Assembly: GCA_964446585.1 (NCBI GenBank)
Contig: CAYUPI010000010.1
Span: 62,001-126,000, forward strand
DNA: 64,000 nucleotides
Reading direction: 5' to 3'
From: CAYUPI01 sp964446585
GTDB taxonomy: Bacteria; Verrucomicrobiota; Verrucomicrobiia; Limisphaerales; UBA8199
The notes beneath the pieces were generated by a model. That model made no database searches and was not told the origin of the DNA. It was given only the letters and a program-made list of their open reading frames with translations. Shown piece by piece: positions 34,339-45,300 of the stretch. The translations under genes and the position numbers were made by a program. Each line of letters begins with the position of its first letter. Position 1 is the stretch's first letter.

Positions 34339-35409
34339 ATGGCGCTGCCATTTTTAAACAGCTCATCTGGAAAACGCGACCTAATCCTTGCAATCGATTT
34401 GGGCGGGCGCACGACTAAAGCCGTCCAGTTGCAGCGTCGCGGCGATGATTTCGTGCTCTCACGTTTCATGCTGCTGGACGCCCCCATATACGAGAAGACC
34501 CTTTCGGCCGACCTGTTGACGGAACACATGAAAAGTATCTGTCAGACCATGGAAACAAAAGCCAGGCCGATAACGCTGGCCGTCGGCGTGAACGACTCGA
34601 TTGTTCGTCACGCCGACCTTCCACAGATGCCGATCAGCGACATGCGCCAGGTTCTCAAAAACAATACCAAGAATTACCTGCAACAGGATCTGCCGGGTTA
34701 CATTTTCGATTGCTCCATCCTGCTGCCGCGCTCACCTCAATCCGCGGCCGAGAAAGCCAAGGCCACCGGCCCGCTGAAGCAAAAAGTGCTTGTGGCCGGC
34801 GCCAGGAAGCAATTGGTCGAAGACATGCAGAACGCGATCCGGAGCACGGGCTCGATACCGGAAGCGATCGTTCCTGGATTGGTCGGGCCGGTCAATGCGT
34901 TTGAAATGGCGATGCCGGAAGTGTTCAACAAAGAGGTGGTGGGGTTAGTGGACATCGGATTTCGAAACACGAGTATCTGCCTGCTACAACAAGGTGAATT
35001 GATATTGAGCCGTGTGGTGGCCATCGGGGGTGATCGATTGACGACCGGCCTGGCCGAATCCCTCGGCATCAGTTATGCCGAAGCCGAAGGGATCAAGGTG
35101 GGGATGGCTCCCGAGGTCCAATCGCAGCTCGAAGCGCTGGTGATTCCCCTCGGGCGCGAATTGCGCGCTTCGATCGACTTTTTCGAACATCAGCAGGACA
35201 AAACCGTCACCCATGTGTACGTCGGGGGCGCCTCGGCGCATTCCGAACTTATCCTGCAAACCCTGCAAACGGAAATGATGGTCGAGTGCAAAACCTGGAA
35301 CCCGGTCAGCTTTCTGCAGATGGCACTGCCTCCGCAACAGGCAGGGGAAATCGAACATGTGGGCGCGCAGCTCGCAGTCGCCGTCGGCGCGGCGCTCACC
35401 TCTTTGTAA
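34339..35409 (+). CDS. pilM: Type IV pilus assembly protein PilM
   Basis: 356 residues of the actin-like (FtsA/PilM) fold: AIDLGGRTTKAVQLQRRG nucleotide-binding strand-loop near residue 17, a second GLVDIGFRNTSICLLQQGE near 200, and TTGLAESLGISYAEAEGIKVG. PilM sits on the cytoplasmic side and bridges the motor to PilN. It is the first gene of a pilM-N-O-P-like-secretin run in canonical order, with the next start five bases after its stop. Confidence 0.92.
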   Translation: MALPFLNSSSGKRDLILAIDLGGRTTKAVQLQRRGDDFVLSRFMLLDAPIYEKTLSADLLTEHMKSICQTMETKARPITLAVGVNDSIVRHADLPQMPISDMRQVLKNNTKNYLQQDLPGYIFDCSILLPRSPQSAAEKAKATGPLKQKVLVAGARKQLVEDMQNAIRSTGSIPEAIVPGLVGPVNAFEMAMPEVFNKEVVGLVDIGFRNTSICLLQQGELILSRVVAIGGDRLTTGLAESLGISYAEAEGIKVGMAPEVQSQLEALVIPLGRELRASIDFFEHQQDKTVTHVYVGGASAHSELILQTLQTEMMVECKTWNPVSFLQMALPPQQAGEIEHVGAQLAVAVGAALTSL

Positions 35410-35413
35410 TTCT

Positions 35414-36079
35414 ATGCCGATCCGCATCAACTTACTGGCCGAAGCGCAAGCGCTGGAGGAATTGCGCAAACGCGACCCGGTCAAACGGGCCATCCGGATC
35501 GGGGTGCTGCTCGGCGTGCTGATGCTCGTCTGGAGCGGTTATTTGCTAACCAGAACCATGAGTGCCGGCAGGGAAGTGGATCGGCTGAAAGCCCTGCACC
35601 AATCCCGCATCAAAGATTACCATCAGGTGCTCGAGAACAAGAAAAAGTGGGACGACGCCAACTTGAAACTGGCCAAACTCACGGAAATGCGCACTAACCG
35701 GTTCCTCAACGGCAACGTGCTCGACGCCCTCCAGCATACCACAGTGGACAATGTCCAGCTCACGCGTATCCGAATTCTCCACGAATATTCGACTGTCGAA
35801 GAAACCAAAACAAAAACCGATTCCGAAGGAAAAGTCATCAGCCGCGGCAAACCAGCCAGCGCGAGAGAAAAAGTCGTTCTGACGCTCGACGCCCGAGACA
35901 ATAGCGGCGGAGAGCAAACGATTAAGTACCGCGACGCCATCGCCGCGTCTCCCTATTTTCAGTCCGCGCTGGGCAAGACCAACGAGGTCCGATTGACCAG
36001 CAGCCAGCAGCAAGCCGGCCAGGATGGTAAGACGGTGACATTTACTCTCGAATGCCGATTTCCGGAGAAACTCCGATGA
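35414..36079 (+). CDS. pilN: Type IV pilus inner-membrane protein PilN-like
   Basis: 221 residues from the ATG at 35414. The N-terminus MPIRINLLAEAQ is the PilN hallmark that binds PilM. It is followed by a transmembrane helix (about 28-48), a coiled coil and a periplasmic ferredoxin-like domain. Operon order and the INLL motif make the call good although the sequence is diverged. It overlaps pilO by four bases. Confidence 0.85.
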   Translation: MPIRINLLAEAQALEELRKRDPVKRAIRIGVLLGVLMLVWSGYLLTRTMSAGREVDRLKALHQSRIKDYHQVLENKKKWDDANLKLAKLTEMRTNRFLNGNVLDALQHTTVDNVQLTRIRILHEYSTVEETKTKTDSEGKVISRGKPASAREKVVLTLDARDNSGGEQTIKYRDAIAASPYFQSALGKTNEVRLTSSQQQAGQDGKTVTFTLECRFPEKLR

Positions 36080-36663
36080 ACAAGCTTTCCAAAGACAAAC
36101 GCAATCAGCTCATTCTGGTGGTGATGCTCACCGTGATAGGTGTCGTTGGGCTTTGGTTCGGCTTAATCAATTTCCAGCAGCGAAATCTGCGGAAACTGGC
36201 GGGGGAGAAAGAAGATTTCACCGACAAACTTACCAAGATTGAGCAGGCGGGTAAGAATGCCGAGCGCCTCGAGAACGAATTGGAGCAATCCACCAAAGAG
36301 CTGACGCAAGTCGAGGACGACATGGCTTCGGGAGATTTGTATGCCTGGATGCTGAAGAACGTAGGCGTGCTGAAATTGCAGCACAAAGTAGATATTCCTT
36401 CGCTCAGCCCGCCCGAGGTGAAGGATTTTAATATGCTCCCCAAGTTTCCCTATAAGCAAGCCAACTATGGCATCGGCGGAACCGCCTATTACCACGATCT
36501 GGGAAAACTTGTCGCCGATATTGAAAACCAATACCCCTATTTCCGGTTAGTGAACCTCGATGTCTCGCCGGAGAACGTCACAGGCAGTGGCGACAAAGAC
36601 CCTAGGGAAAGGCTTGCATTCAAAATGGATATCGTCACTCTGGTTAAGCCCGGCGGATTCTGA
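36076..36663 (+). CDS. pilO: Type IV pilus inner-membrane protein PilO-like
   Basis: 195 residues from the ATG at 36076 in ATGA overlap with the pilN stop. A short cytoplasmic tail, one transmembrane helix (about 12-32), a coiled coil (about 35-85) and a periplasmic domain match PilO, the partner of PilN in the alignment complex. The assignment depends mostly on topology and position. Confidence 0.82.
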   Translation: MNKLSKDKRNQLILVVMLTVIGVVGLWFGLINFQQRNLRKLAGEKEDFTDKLTKIEQAGKNAERLENELEQSTKELTQVEDDMASGDLYAWMLKNVGVLKLQHKVDIPSLSPPEVKDFNMLPKFPYKQANYGIGGTAYYHDLGKLVADIENQYPYFRLVNLDVSPENVTGSGDKDPRERLAFKMDIVTLVKPGGF

Positions 36664-36682
36664 AGACTTTTGGTGTTGAGCT

Positions 36683-37141
36683 ATGAAGAACTTCGTTTTA
36701 TTGGCGGGCGTTTGCGGATATTGTCTGGCGACAATTACCGCCTTGGCTGCCCCTTCCCCAAAAGAAGGCGCGGCCGCCTCAAAGTCCGCTGCTCCAGCCT
36801 CCGTCCGCGCCGAACCCAACATCCCGGCTTCGATTTTCGTTTGGCCGGCCAATCCCAAGGAAGGCAAAGACCCTTTTTTCCCGAGCTCAATCCGTCCTTA
36901 CGCCCAGGCGGTGGTCAAACAGCCCTTGACCAATGTCCCTGTTAATCTGATTCTCAATGGCATCAGCCGGCGTCTGGCCATGCTCAACGGCCGGACCTTC
37001 TCCGAGGGTGAAGAGGGCGATGTCTCTACTAATGCCGGCAAAAAGCATGTTCGCTGCCTCAAGATCAAAACCGACTCGGCGATCTTTGAATTGCTTCCCG
37101 AAGGCGAACGCCAGGAGTTGAAATTGCGCGGCGGCTTATGA
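36683..37141 (+). CDS. PilP-like periplasmic protein
   Basis: 152 residues with a signal peptide (FVLLAGVCGYCLATITALA), a Pro/Ala linker, the KDPFFPSS motif and a C-terminal beta domain (LNGISRRLAMLNGRTFSEGE, VRCLKIKTDSAIFELL). PilP and GspC HR domains share this pattern of D-P-F followed by a small beta-sandwich that contacts the secretin. No lipobox cysteine is evident, unlike many PilP lipoproteins. It lies between pilO and the secretin. Confidence 0.7.
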   Translation: MKNFVLLAGVCGYCLATITALAAPSPKEGAAASKSAAPASVRAEPNIPASIFVWPANPKEGKDPFFPSSIRPYAQAVVKQPLTNVPVNLILNGISRRLAMLNGRTFSEGEEGDVSTNAGKKHVRCLKIKTDSAIFELLPEGERQELKLRGGL

Positions 37142-37153
37142 CCTGGAATCGCG

Positions 37154-37244
37154 GCGCTGGCGTCCCGGATGGACCGAGCTGTGGAGTAATGCGAGACACT
37201 GTGCGTGCATTACGCCATACTCTCAGACTTCGGGACACCGGCGC
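37154..37244. repeat. Imperfect inverted repeat (about 38-base arms)
   Basis: Left arm 37154-37192 (contains GTGGAGTAATGC) and right arm 37207-37244 (starts GCATTACGCC) are complementary with several mismatches around a 14-base loop. It occupies the gap between the pilP-like gene and the secretin and could attenuate read-through into the latter. A second weak stem (GCGCCCCGATGGCGC) lies near 37315. Confidence 0.6.
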
Positions 37245-37423
37245 ACTACTCGTTGCGTTGTCCCAATGGTGGACAACGCCCTGACCGATAATTGTCTTTA
37301 GTTGCACCGTGAGCGCCCCGATGGCGCTTCGGACTCTGTTTGGCACTGTGACTGCTAAAATACGCTGGAATGAAAGCCCTGGCTTTGTCAGTGTCCAGCC
37401 AACGTTGGAACCGAACTAAATAC

Positions 37424-39106
37424 ATGAAATCAAAAATCATCACAATCGCTCTGACTGTGCTCCTCAGCTCGAGCCTGGCGGGATCAGCTCAAACCAATGC
37501 TCCCACAGCCGCGCCGACGGCCACAGATGCCGCGGCGGCCACGACCACCAACGCGGCGCCGGCGGCAGAAGCAGCCGCGCCGGGCTCGGTGCTGACACCC
37601 AGCGGCTCCCCCCAACCGGGCGCGATCATTCCTATCATAGTTATGGATGATGCGAAACTCACCGACGCCATCCGCAACCTGGCGCGTATGGCTGCCATCA
37701 ACTACATGCTCGATCCCAAGATTGGTTTCGGCCAAATCGGGCCCGATGGCAAACTGACACCTGAGCCGACCGTTACGATACGCTGGGAAAACGTCACAGC
37801 CGAGCAAGCCCTGGAATCACTTCTCAACAACTACGATCTGCAGATCCTTCAGGACCCAAAAAGCAAGATCGCTCGCGTTACCAAAAAGGACCCGGCTGCG
37901 CCGCCGCCGCTGGTCACCAAAGTCTTCCAGCTCCAATACGCCACTCCGACTAATCTTCTGGCGGCGATCACGAATACGTTCACCGACCCCAGGCGCAGTA
38001 AAGTGGTTGCCGATACACGCACCAGCCAAATCGTCGTCGTCGCCACCGAACAGGAAATGGCAGGTGTGGACGCGCTGATCGAGCGCCTGGACACCGCCAC
38101 GAAACAGGTGCTCATTGAAGCGCGCCTGCTGGAAACATCTTTCAGTCCCAGCACGTCCAAGGGCATCGACTGGTCCGGGACGCTCACCGCTCAGCATTTC
38201 AGTTATGGCAACGGCCTCATGCGCGGCGAGAGCACGACGAAGATTCCGGGCGACCCAACGACCACGACGTTGCCCGGAGGTCGCACGACTACGACCACGC
38301 CCAGTTCAAGCGTCAGCACGGTCATAAACTCGATTATCGGCGGCGTCAACGGCGGTGGCGTTGGGTGGAACACTGCAAGCGGATTTTCGCCCGCAATTGG
38401 CTTCCTGAACGCCGACGGAGTGAACGCCGTGCTCTCGTTCATCAACAAAGAATCCGACGCCAAGGTGATCTCCGCTCCGCGCACAGTTACCCTCGACAAT
38501 GAGCTGGCCAGGATTGAGGTCGTCCGCGCCGTCCCCATCCTCAATACGACGGCCAGCACCGTCCAAACCACCGGCGGTTCTCAAACCACCTACACCAACC
38601 TCGGCGTGATCCTCATGGTGACTCCCCACATCTCCGCCAACAATTTCGTCAATCTGAAAGTCATCCCGGAAGTCTCACGGGTCTTCGATACCATCACCAA
38701 GACGGTCAACGGCCAAACCAGCCAGGCCGATGAATACGACATTCGCAAGCTGGAAACGCGCGTGATGATCCCCAGCGGCAATACCCTGGTCCTCGGCGGC
38801 CTGGTGCAGGATGACGTTCGCAACAGCGATACCAAGGTCCCGGTCCTGGGTGACATTCCCCTGCTCGGGCATGCCTTTAAGAGTGCCTCGAAAACGAGGC
38901 AGAAATCCAACCTGACCATCTTCCTAACTCCGACCATTGTCCAGGACGAGGATTACCAGCCCACGTCCACCGCATTCCTGAAAACACCTGTTCCTACGGG
39001 AGTGGAAGGCGAATGGACGGCCTGGGACAGTGCCAAGCCGCTGGATTGGAGCAAGCCGGTCTTCGAAAAAGAACAACCCCAGGTCCAAAAGGATCCATAC
39101 AAGTAG
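37424..39106 (+). CDS. Secretin (PilQ/GspD family outer-membrane channel)
   Basis: 560 residues from the ATG at 37424, which opens a signal peptide (MKSKIITIALTVLLSSSLA). An Ala/Thr-rich linker is followed by an STN/N0-like domain (about 65-140), an N1-type repeat (VFQLQYATPTNLLAAITNTF), and a C-terminal secretin domain (about 220-530) with GTNT-like VLGGLVQDD and the closing PLLGHAFKSASKTRQKSNLTIFLTP. It should form the outer-membrane pore for pilus or secreted proteins encoded next door. PilQ versus GspD cannot be settled without the rest of the system, so no symbol is given. Confidence 0.9.
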   Translation: MKSKIITIALTVLLSSSLAGSAQTNAPTAAPTATDAAAATTTNAAPAAEAAAPGSVLTPSGSPQPGAIIPIIVMDDAKLTDAIRNLARMAAINYMLDPKIGFGQIGPDGKLTPEPTVTIRWENVTAEQALESLLNNYDLQILQDPKSKIARVTKKDPAAPPPLVTKVFQLQYATPTNLLAAITNTFTDPRRSKVVADTRTSQIVVVATEQEMAGVDALIERLDTATKQVLIEARLLETSFSPSTSKGIDWSGTLTAQHFSYGNGLMRGESTTKIPGDPTTTTLPGGRTTTTTPSSSVSTVINSIIGGVNGGGVGWNTASGFSPAIGFLNADGVNAVLSFINKESDAKVISAPRTVTLDNELARIEVVRAVPILNTTASTVQTTGGSQTTYTNLGVILMVTPHISANNFVNLKVIPEVSRVFDTITKTVNGQTSQADEYDIRKLETRVMIPSGNTLVLGGLVQDDVRNSDTKVPVLGDIPLLGHAFKSASKTRQKSNLTIFLTPTIVQDEDYQPTSTAFLKTPVPTGVEGEWTAWDSAKPLDWSKPVFEKEQPQVQKDPYK

Positions 39107-39188
39107 GCTCCACTCCTGGCATTGAACCCAACATGAACCAAAGGGTTGCTTGAAAGCGGAGCCAAACTCCGAGATTGCACCTACTCGT

Positions 39189-42100
39189 ATGAAAACCAAA
39201 ATCCTCAGACAGCCACAGCGAGGTTTCGCGCCGGTTCCTGGCCGCTCGCGGTTCGGCTTGATGTTCGCAGCGTGCTTCCTGTTGGCCACCTTCGCCAGCC
39301 AGGCGGCGCCGGTGGTGAGCACCGTCAGCGGCGGACGCGCGGGCACCCCGCGTTACGGCTACGTGGACGGGAACACCCAGCCCGACGCTCAGTTCCACAC
39401 GCCCGTCGGCCTGGCTCTCGACAGTTTCGGATTCAACGGTTCCGGGCCGCTCCTCTACGTCGCGGACCGTGACAATAATGCGGTTCGCAAACTCGACCTC
39501 AATGGGAATCAGACGATTACCTTCGCGACGAACCTGATCAACCGAATCAGTCAACCGGTGGGCGTGGCCGTGGATGCCAACGGCAATCTATATGTACTGA
39601 ACCGCGGCAATGGTGCAAACGGCACGGTCCTGTCTTTTAATCGGTTCGGCAACTTTTTGGGAACGAATGCCGCGTCGCTAAGCGCCGCCGAAGGCATCGC
39701 CCTGGACGGCGGAGGCAACATCTACGTGACAGTCAACAGCAATTCCGTCATCGAGATCTTTCCCGGCTCCTATCCCGGTGCTCAAACCACTATCAAGACG
39801 ATCGCCACCCCGGGCACCTGGCTGCGCGGGCTGACCGTAAAGCAAGACGGCTCCGTGGCGGTTTGCGATGCGGGCCGCCACGGCATTTTGGCGATCAGTC
39901 CCGCCGGTGCGGTCACGAGCTTGACGGGTTTTAACGGAGCCGGTGACCAGTTCGGGGCTGCGGCATACGCCCAGTTCAATCAGCCGTACGGCATCGCTGC
40001 CGCCGGCAACGGAATGCTGGTCGTTGCCGATAATGGCAACCATCGCGTCAAAGTCGTCGATCCGGTTGGCACTTCCTGTAATCTTTACGGTGTTTGCTCG
40101 AACAATTGGGTCACTAATACCAGCGACCCGTCCGTTTTCCCCGGGTGGTTTGACGGCAACGGTTGCCCGTGCGAGATCACCTGCCAGCTCTGCGACCAGT
40201 ACGCGGAGGCGCGATTGCCCGCCGGCCTCGTCGTCGCCCCCTCCGGTGACGTTTATTCCACCGAGGACTACTATCACATCATCCGACTGACGACGGGCAC
40301 CGGACTCACCGGCTTCAGCGGCAGCAGCGGCTCGGGCACCAACGTCGCGACAGTCACCGCGCCGACGATTCTCAACCCGATCTCGGGTTACTACCCGATG
40401 GGTCAGCTTGTCACGGTCAGCAGCCCCAATCCGAGCGTTTATTACACCACGGATGGGAGCGAGCCCACGACCAACAGTTTGCAGGTCGTTATGAGTGGAA
40501 ACGTCGGCACCATTCACTGGTTCAACACGACCAACGATCTGACCGGGCTCGCGGTGAAGGCGTTTTCGGGGACCAACTCCAGCGTCACGGTGCGCGGCCA
40601 GCCGGCCTCGACCAATACCGTGGGCATTCCGCCCGCGCCCACCTCGAGCGGCGCAATTTATGCCGGCATCGGTTCGACGATTGTCGTGCCGGTCGTCGCC
40701 AATTTGCGGACCAACGACCAGGTAAAATCCTTCCAGTTCCGCGTCGAGGTCACCCCCATTAGCGGCACCAACCCGATCGCCGCCGGCTCATCCGGATTCT
40801 TCACACTCGACGTCGGCACGAATGATTTCCTGTTGCTGGCCGCGGCGAATGCGCCAGGAAGTACGGGTAGCCTCGCAGTCGCCTCCTATACCATCGGCAA
40901 CACGACTGGCTTGCAAATCTCCGCCCTCGGCACAGGCGCCAACATCTCGTTCAAGAGCCATGCGGCTCTGACCCTGCTTAAGGTGCCGATTCCGACGAAC
41001 GCCAACTCCGGCGATACGTATTCCTTGGCGGTCAGCTACCCAAGTGCAACCTCGGACGGCGTGAACAACGCGGTTCCACTCACCGCGATGCCCGCGGCGA
41101 CCATCCTCGTCACCAATGTCACTTACACGGTCGGGGATTCGGCTTCGGCCTTCGGCGGATGGTATAACGCCGGCGGGTTCGGCGATGGAGATTTGGTTAA
41201 CGCCGACGTGAACAATGCGTTTTACGCGGCGACGGGTTTGCGAGTGCCTTACCCGTTCTCGGACGTGTATAATGCCATGGATGCCTATCCACCGGATAAA
41301 CCCGGGCTTGTCGGCGGGGACACCCAGATCCGCATCAACGATTGGAATATAATTCTGCAACGGTCTCTGCGACTAGACACCAACAATTGGGCACGGAGAT
41401 GGTCGCCGGGCGGCAACCTGGTCAACAACAGCACGAACTTATCGGTGCACCCGCTGGTCAGCTCGCCTCTCCCTCTTGTCGTGGCGCCCTGGTACAGACA
41501 GGCGCTGCTGGGAGCGGTTTCAGTCGGAAATGTCGCTGCGAACAGCCAGGCCAGTGTTCCAGTGTACGTGAAACTGGGCGATGGCTCGACTCTTGCCGGG
41601 CTGCAGTTCAGGGCGGTGGTCACTGCTCAGAATGGCGCGTTGCCGCTCGTCCAGGCTCCGCAGCTCATCGTTGCTCCGGGAATGCCGGCGCCCTCGATGC
41701 AGCAGAGCTTCCAACCGAACTCCACGGCCTTCGGTTGGCCGCTGGGGTCCTTCAGCTTCCAATCGCGAAGCAGTAACTTCCTCGGCTGGCTCACCATCGC
41801 TATTCCGTCCGGAACGCCGGCCGGCGGGAGCTACGCCGTCTCCTTCGCCAATGCGGATGGTTCGCCCGATCTGAATGCCCAGTACGACTTCGAAACGCGC
41901 AGCGCTTCTGTCGCCGTCAATGCTGCGGCCGCGCCCGCTTCCATCTGTTCCGATGAATGGAAGCTTCACTTCTTCGGCAGCCTGACCGCTCCGAATGCGG
42001 CGGACCTGGCTGATCCCGACGCCGACGGCGCCGCCAACTGGATGGAATACGTGGCGGGCACAGATCCGACGGACCCGAACTCAAAACTGCGGTTTCTCTC

Positions 42101-42311
42101 GGTGCAGAAGCAGGTCGTCGGCGGCCAGCCGCAAGTTGCGCTCTCCTGGCTGACGGCCCCCGGCAAGGCTTATGAGGTCCAATGGACTTCCCAGGCCAGT
42201 GGCGCAGCCTGGAACATATTGGGAACAGTCTCGGGCGACGGAAACGTAGCTGCTTACACGGACAATGCCGGCGGCGCGGCGCGATTCTACCGGCTGCGCG
42301 TGCTGCCGTAA
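39189..42311 (+). CDS. Giant exported protein: NHL propeller, cohesin-like and dockerin-like modules (paralogue 1)
   Basis: 1040 residues from the ATG at 39189. In order: signal peptide; NHL-type beta-propeller (about 45-380; LYVADRDNNAVRKLDLNGN, VVADNGNHRVKVVD); a chitobiase-C-like module (SVYYTTDGSEPTTN); a cohesin-like beta-sandwich (about 490-640); a dockerin-like Ca-loop pair (FGDGDLVNADVNNAF, then RINDWNIILQRSL); a second cohesin-like domain (about 780-915); a thrombospondin-3-like loop (DPDADGAANWMEYVAGTDP); and a C-terminal beta domain. It is likely an outer-membrane-exported surface or matrix protein. Transport through the preceding secretin is inference. Confidence 0.82.
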   Translation: MKTKILRQPQRGFAPVPGRSRFGLMFAACFLLATFASQAAPVVSTVSGGRAGTPRYGYVDGNTQPDAQFHTPVGLALDSFGFNGSGPLLYVADRDNNAVRKLDLNGNQTITFATNLINRISQPVGVAVDANGNLYVLNRGNGANGTVLSFNRFGNFLGTNAASLSAAEGIALDGGGNIYVTVNSNSVIEIFPGSYPGAQTTIKTIATPGTWLRGLTVKQDGSVAVCDAGRHGILAISPAGAVTSLTGFNGAGDQFGAAAYAQFNQPYGIAAAGNGMLVVADNGNHRVKVVDPVGTSCNLYGVCSNNWVTNTSDPSVFPGWFDGNGCPCEITCQLCDQYAEARLPAGLVVAPSGDVYSTEDYYHIIRLTTGTGLTGFSGSSGSGTNVATVTAPTILNPISGYYPMGQLVTVSSPNPSVYYTTDGSEPTTNSLQVVMSGNVGTIHWFNTTNDLTGLAVKAFSGTNSSVTVRGQPASTNTVGIPPAPTSSGAIYAGIGSTIVVPVVANLRTNDQVKSFQFRVEVTPISGTNPIAAGSSGFFTLDVGTNDFLLLAAANAPGSTGSLAVASYTIGNTTGLQISALGTGANISFKSHAALTLLKVPIPTNANSGDTYSLAVSYPSATSDGVNNAVPLTAMPAATILVTNVTYTVGDSASAFGGWYNAGGFGDGDLVNADVNNAFYAATGLRVPYPFSDVYNAMDAYPPDKPGLVGGDTQIRINDWNIILQRSLRLDTNNWARRWSPGGNLVNNSTNLSVHPLVSSPLPLVVAPWYRQALLGAVSVGNVAANSQASVPVYVKLGDGSTLAGLQFRAVVTAQNGALPLVQAPQLIVAPGMPAPSMQQSFQPNSTAFGWPLGSFSFQSRSSNFLGWLTIAIPSGTPAGGSYAVSFANADGSPDLNAQYDFETRSASVAVNAAAAPASICSDEWKLHFFGSLTAPNAADLADPDADGAANWMEYVAGTDPTDPNSKLRFLSVQKQVVGGQPQVALSWLTAPGKAYEVQWTSQASGAAWNILGTVSGDGNVAAYTDNAGGAARFYRLRVLP

Positions 42312-42364
42312 TCTGGCGAAGGCAAAACCGAATGAGACTCCACAAGATCGAAAGGCTCGAACAA

Positions 42365-45300
42365 ATGAAACGGAAAACTGTTTTGGCGGCTTTGGCCATC
42401 CTCAACCTGGCGCTACTCGCGGCCGAAGCGCAGGTGACGGTGACGACCGTGACCACCAACGGGCTGACCGAGCCCTACAACGTCGTCCTGGACGCTGATT
42501 CCAATGTGTATGTCACCGACAGCGTCAACAACCGGATCGTTAAAATTGAAGCGAGCACCCAGGTCCACAGCACGCTGGCCGGCATTGCCGAAGACCCGCC
42601 GGGAAGCAACAACGGACCGGCATACCTTGCGCATTTCAACAACCCTGAAGGCCTCCTCGCCGTTACGATCGGCACTGATGACGGCGTCCTGGTTGCAGAT
42701 AATGGGAATCATCTGATCCGGTTTGTCCGGTTCAGCGATGGCTACGTCACGACCGTGGCGGGCCAGCTTGGCGGCGGACCGGCCATCAACGGCACGGGCG
42801 CGAATGCAACCTTTCTCTATCCGCTCGGTATGGCGCAGGACGGCAGCGGCCATGTCTATATCGCCGATTGGGGAAACAATGTGATCCGGGTGCTGGATCT
42901 CAATGATCCGGCATTCAGCGTCACGACACTGACCACCAGTGGAACGACTTTTTACCGGCCTGCGGCAGTCGTTCTGGGCAACACCAATCAGCTCTGGGTG
43001 ACGGATACCGGCAATCAACAGATCAAACTCCTGACGCTATCGTCCCCTTCGAGCAGTTCGCTAACCTCTTCTCTGGGCGCCTATCGCACCAGCGGCACAA
43101 CGGATTCCTCCTATGGTCCCAACGCCCGCTTCAATAGCCCCAGTGGATTGCTTTGGGTCAACGGCGTCGGTTTGCTCATCAGCGACACCCTGAACAACTC
43201 GATTCGGCTCGCGACAAATTATGCCTCCTTTGGCGCGACGAATTATGCAGTATCCACTTTTGCGGGCACACCTGGATCGGCCGGTCTCGTGGACGGAAAC
43301 GTCTCGTCTGCGAAGTTCAATTCACCTTTCGGTCTGGCATCTGACCCCCTGAACAATGGGTTTTTGGTGGCGGACCTCAAAAACAACGCGCTGCGGCGCG
43401 TCCAAATCGGTCCGCCGCTGCCCCCGGTTCCCACGCCGCAGCTTGGGTGGGTTCTCTTCGTGAAGGACAATTTCGGCGATTATGTGTCGAGCCTCCAGGT
43501 CGGCCAGTCGTTTGTGTTCAACAATGATGTCCTCATTGAGATCCTGGGCACCGACGGCACCGAAACCCATTTCACCTTTGGGCCGACGCCGGCTAATCCG
43601 CTGAATGACACGATCCCCAATCCCAGCTCCAAGATCGGCAGCACTCCGGGGGTCTATCGTAACGGCGTGCATGCCGCCGATGTGCCCCCGTCCATCATCT
43701 CCGCCCAGCCGGACGTCACGGTCAAGGCCATTGGGTTCGAGACCGGACGGCAAAGCAGCTCGATTGCCTCAGCCCGGTTCCAGTTCAAAACGGCGGCGCC
43801 GCTGATTCAGGGAAACAACGCCGCCTCATTCACGATCACCGATCAAACGATTGGCTCCGCCATGTGGTACACCATCGACGGAAGTGACCCGACCAATGCG
43901 CCCCCGAGCACGGGTCCCATCGGAGCCGGCGGTGGCACCGTGACCCTCTCCATTAACGCCCCGACAAATTTCACGTTTAAGATCCGCGCCTTCCGCGACA
44001 ATTACCAGCCGAGCGAGATTGCCTCCCAGGAGTTTTCGGCGACTAACTTCAACGCCAACAAGATATCTTTTGGGTTCGCCTCCGGCGAAGCTTCCAGTGA
44101 CTTCGTCGGCTCCCCCGGCCAATTCTTTTACGCGCCCGTGACGTTGACGGTCCTTCAAAATGCCCAGATGTACAGCCTGCAGTTCAACGTGACCGTCACC
44201 AACAATGTCGGCACGACCCACGTGGTGGAACCGGGAGCATTGTCCTTCACCTCCACGTTGATGGAGGCGGTGCCTCCCGGGCAGGGCGACCATCTGCCTC
44301 CGGCTACGATTCAGTGGTATAATACAATTCCGCCTGCCGCGGTTGTGGGTTTTACTACCAATAGCCTGGGGATAACCAACGTGCCCGTTTTCGGGAGCTT
44401 GTTGGTCACCAATGCAGCGCAAAACCTGCTGGGGGTCGGCTGGCTCGAACGTTGGGGTCAAGCGAACCTCTTCAATACCATTCTCCAGGATCTCATCAGC
44501 TTCTCCATTGCGCACGACACGTTGTTCACCAAGAGCAGCGGCAGGGTAGTCCTCGGCTCCTATGGTTTCAAGGTGCCGCTGGATGCGACCCCCGGCGAAC
44601 AGTATCGCATTCAGCTCGGGCGTCCCACCGCGACCTCGGACGGCGTCGGCGCTCCCGGCTCGGACGTTTTCATCGACACCCCGACCAACGGCACTGTGGC
44701 CAGCGGGGCCATTAATGCTTTCAAAAATGTCACCGTCGGCCAACGGAAGTACATCGTTGGTGATGTGTACCCGTTCCGCTGGTTCAATGCCGGAGATTTT
44801 GGCAACACCAACCTCGAGAATGCTGATGTCATGCAAGTGTTCCAATCGGCGGTGTACGGCATGGATAACCCGCCGCCCGGAAGTGACTTTTTCGACGGCA
44901 TGGACTCTTGTGGTTACATTGGCATGACCAATCAGGGGTCCGGCTACCTAACCAATCTCAATGCAATTGGATCTCAGGCCGCATTATTCGACGGAAACGA
45001 CACGACAATCAATTGCATCGCCTTCGGTGACGGCGTTCTGGATGTTTGCGACATCTATGTCACGTTCAGACGCTCGTTGGACCCAAGTCTGTTATGGTTC
45101 CAGCGTTTCTGGACCAACGGCACGCTGGCGGCGGAGATCGTCGGTAATCCGCCAACCAATCCACCGAATCCTTCTGCAATCGCCGGTTGCCCGTCGTTCC
45201 AGGCGCCGCCAGCCGCCGCGAAAGTGCTCTCGGTCAGCTTTGCCGCATCGGACCTTCAGGGCTCGGCCGGTCAAACTCTGCAGGTCCCCGTCCGGGCCCA

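Noticed and set aside
39150..39188. 13-codon extension of the first giant exoprotein
   Set aside because: It adds charged residues before a clear signal peptide; the ATG at 39189 is a better start.
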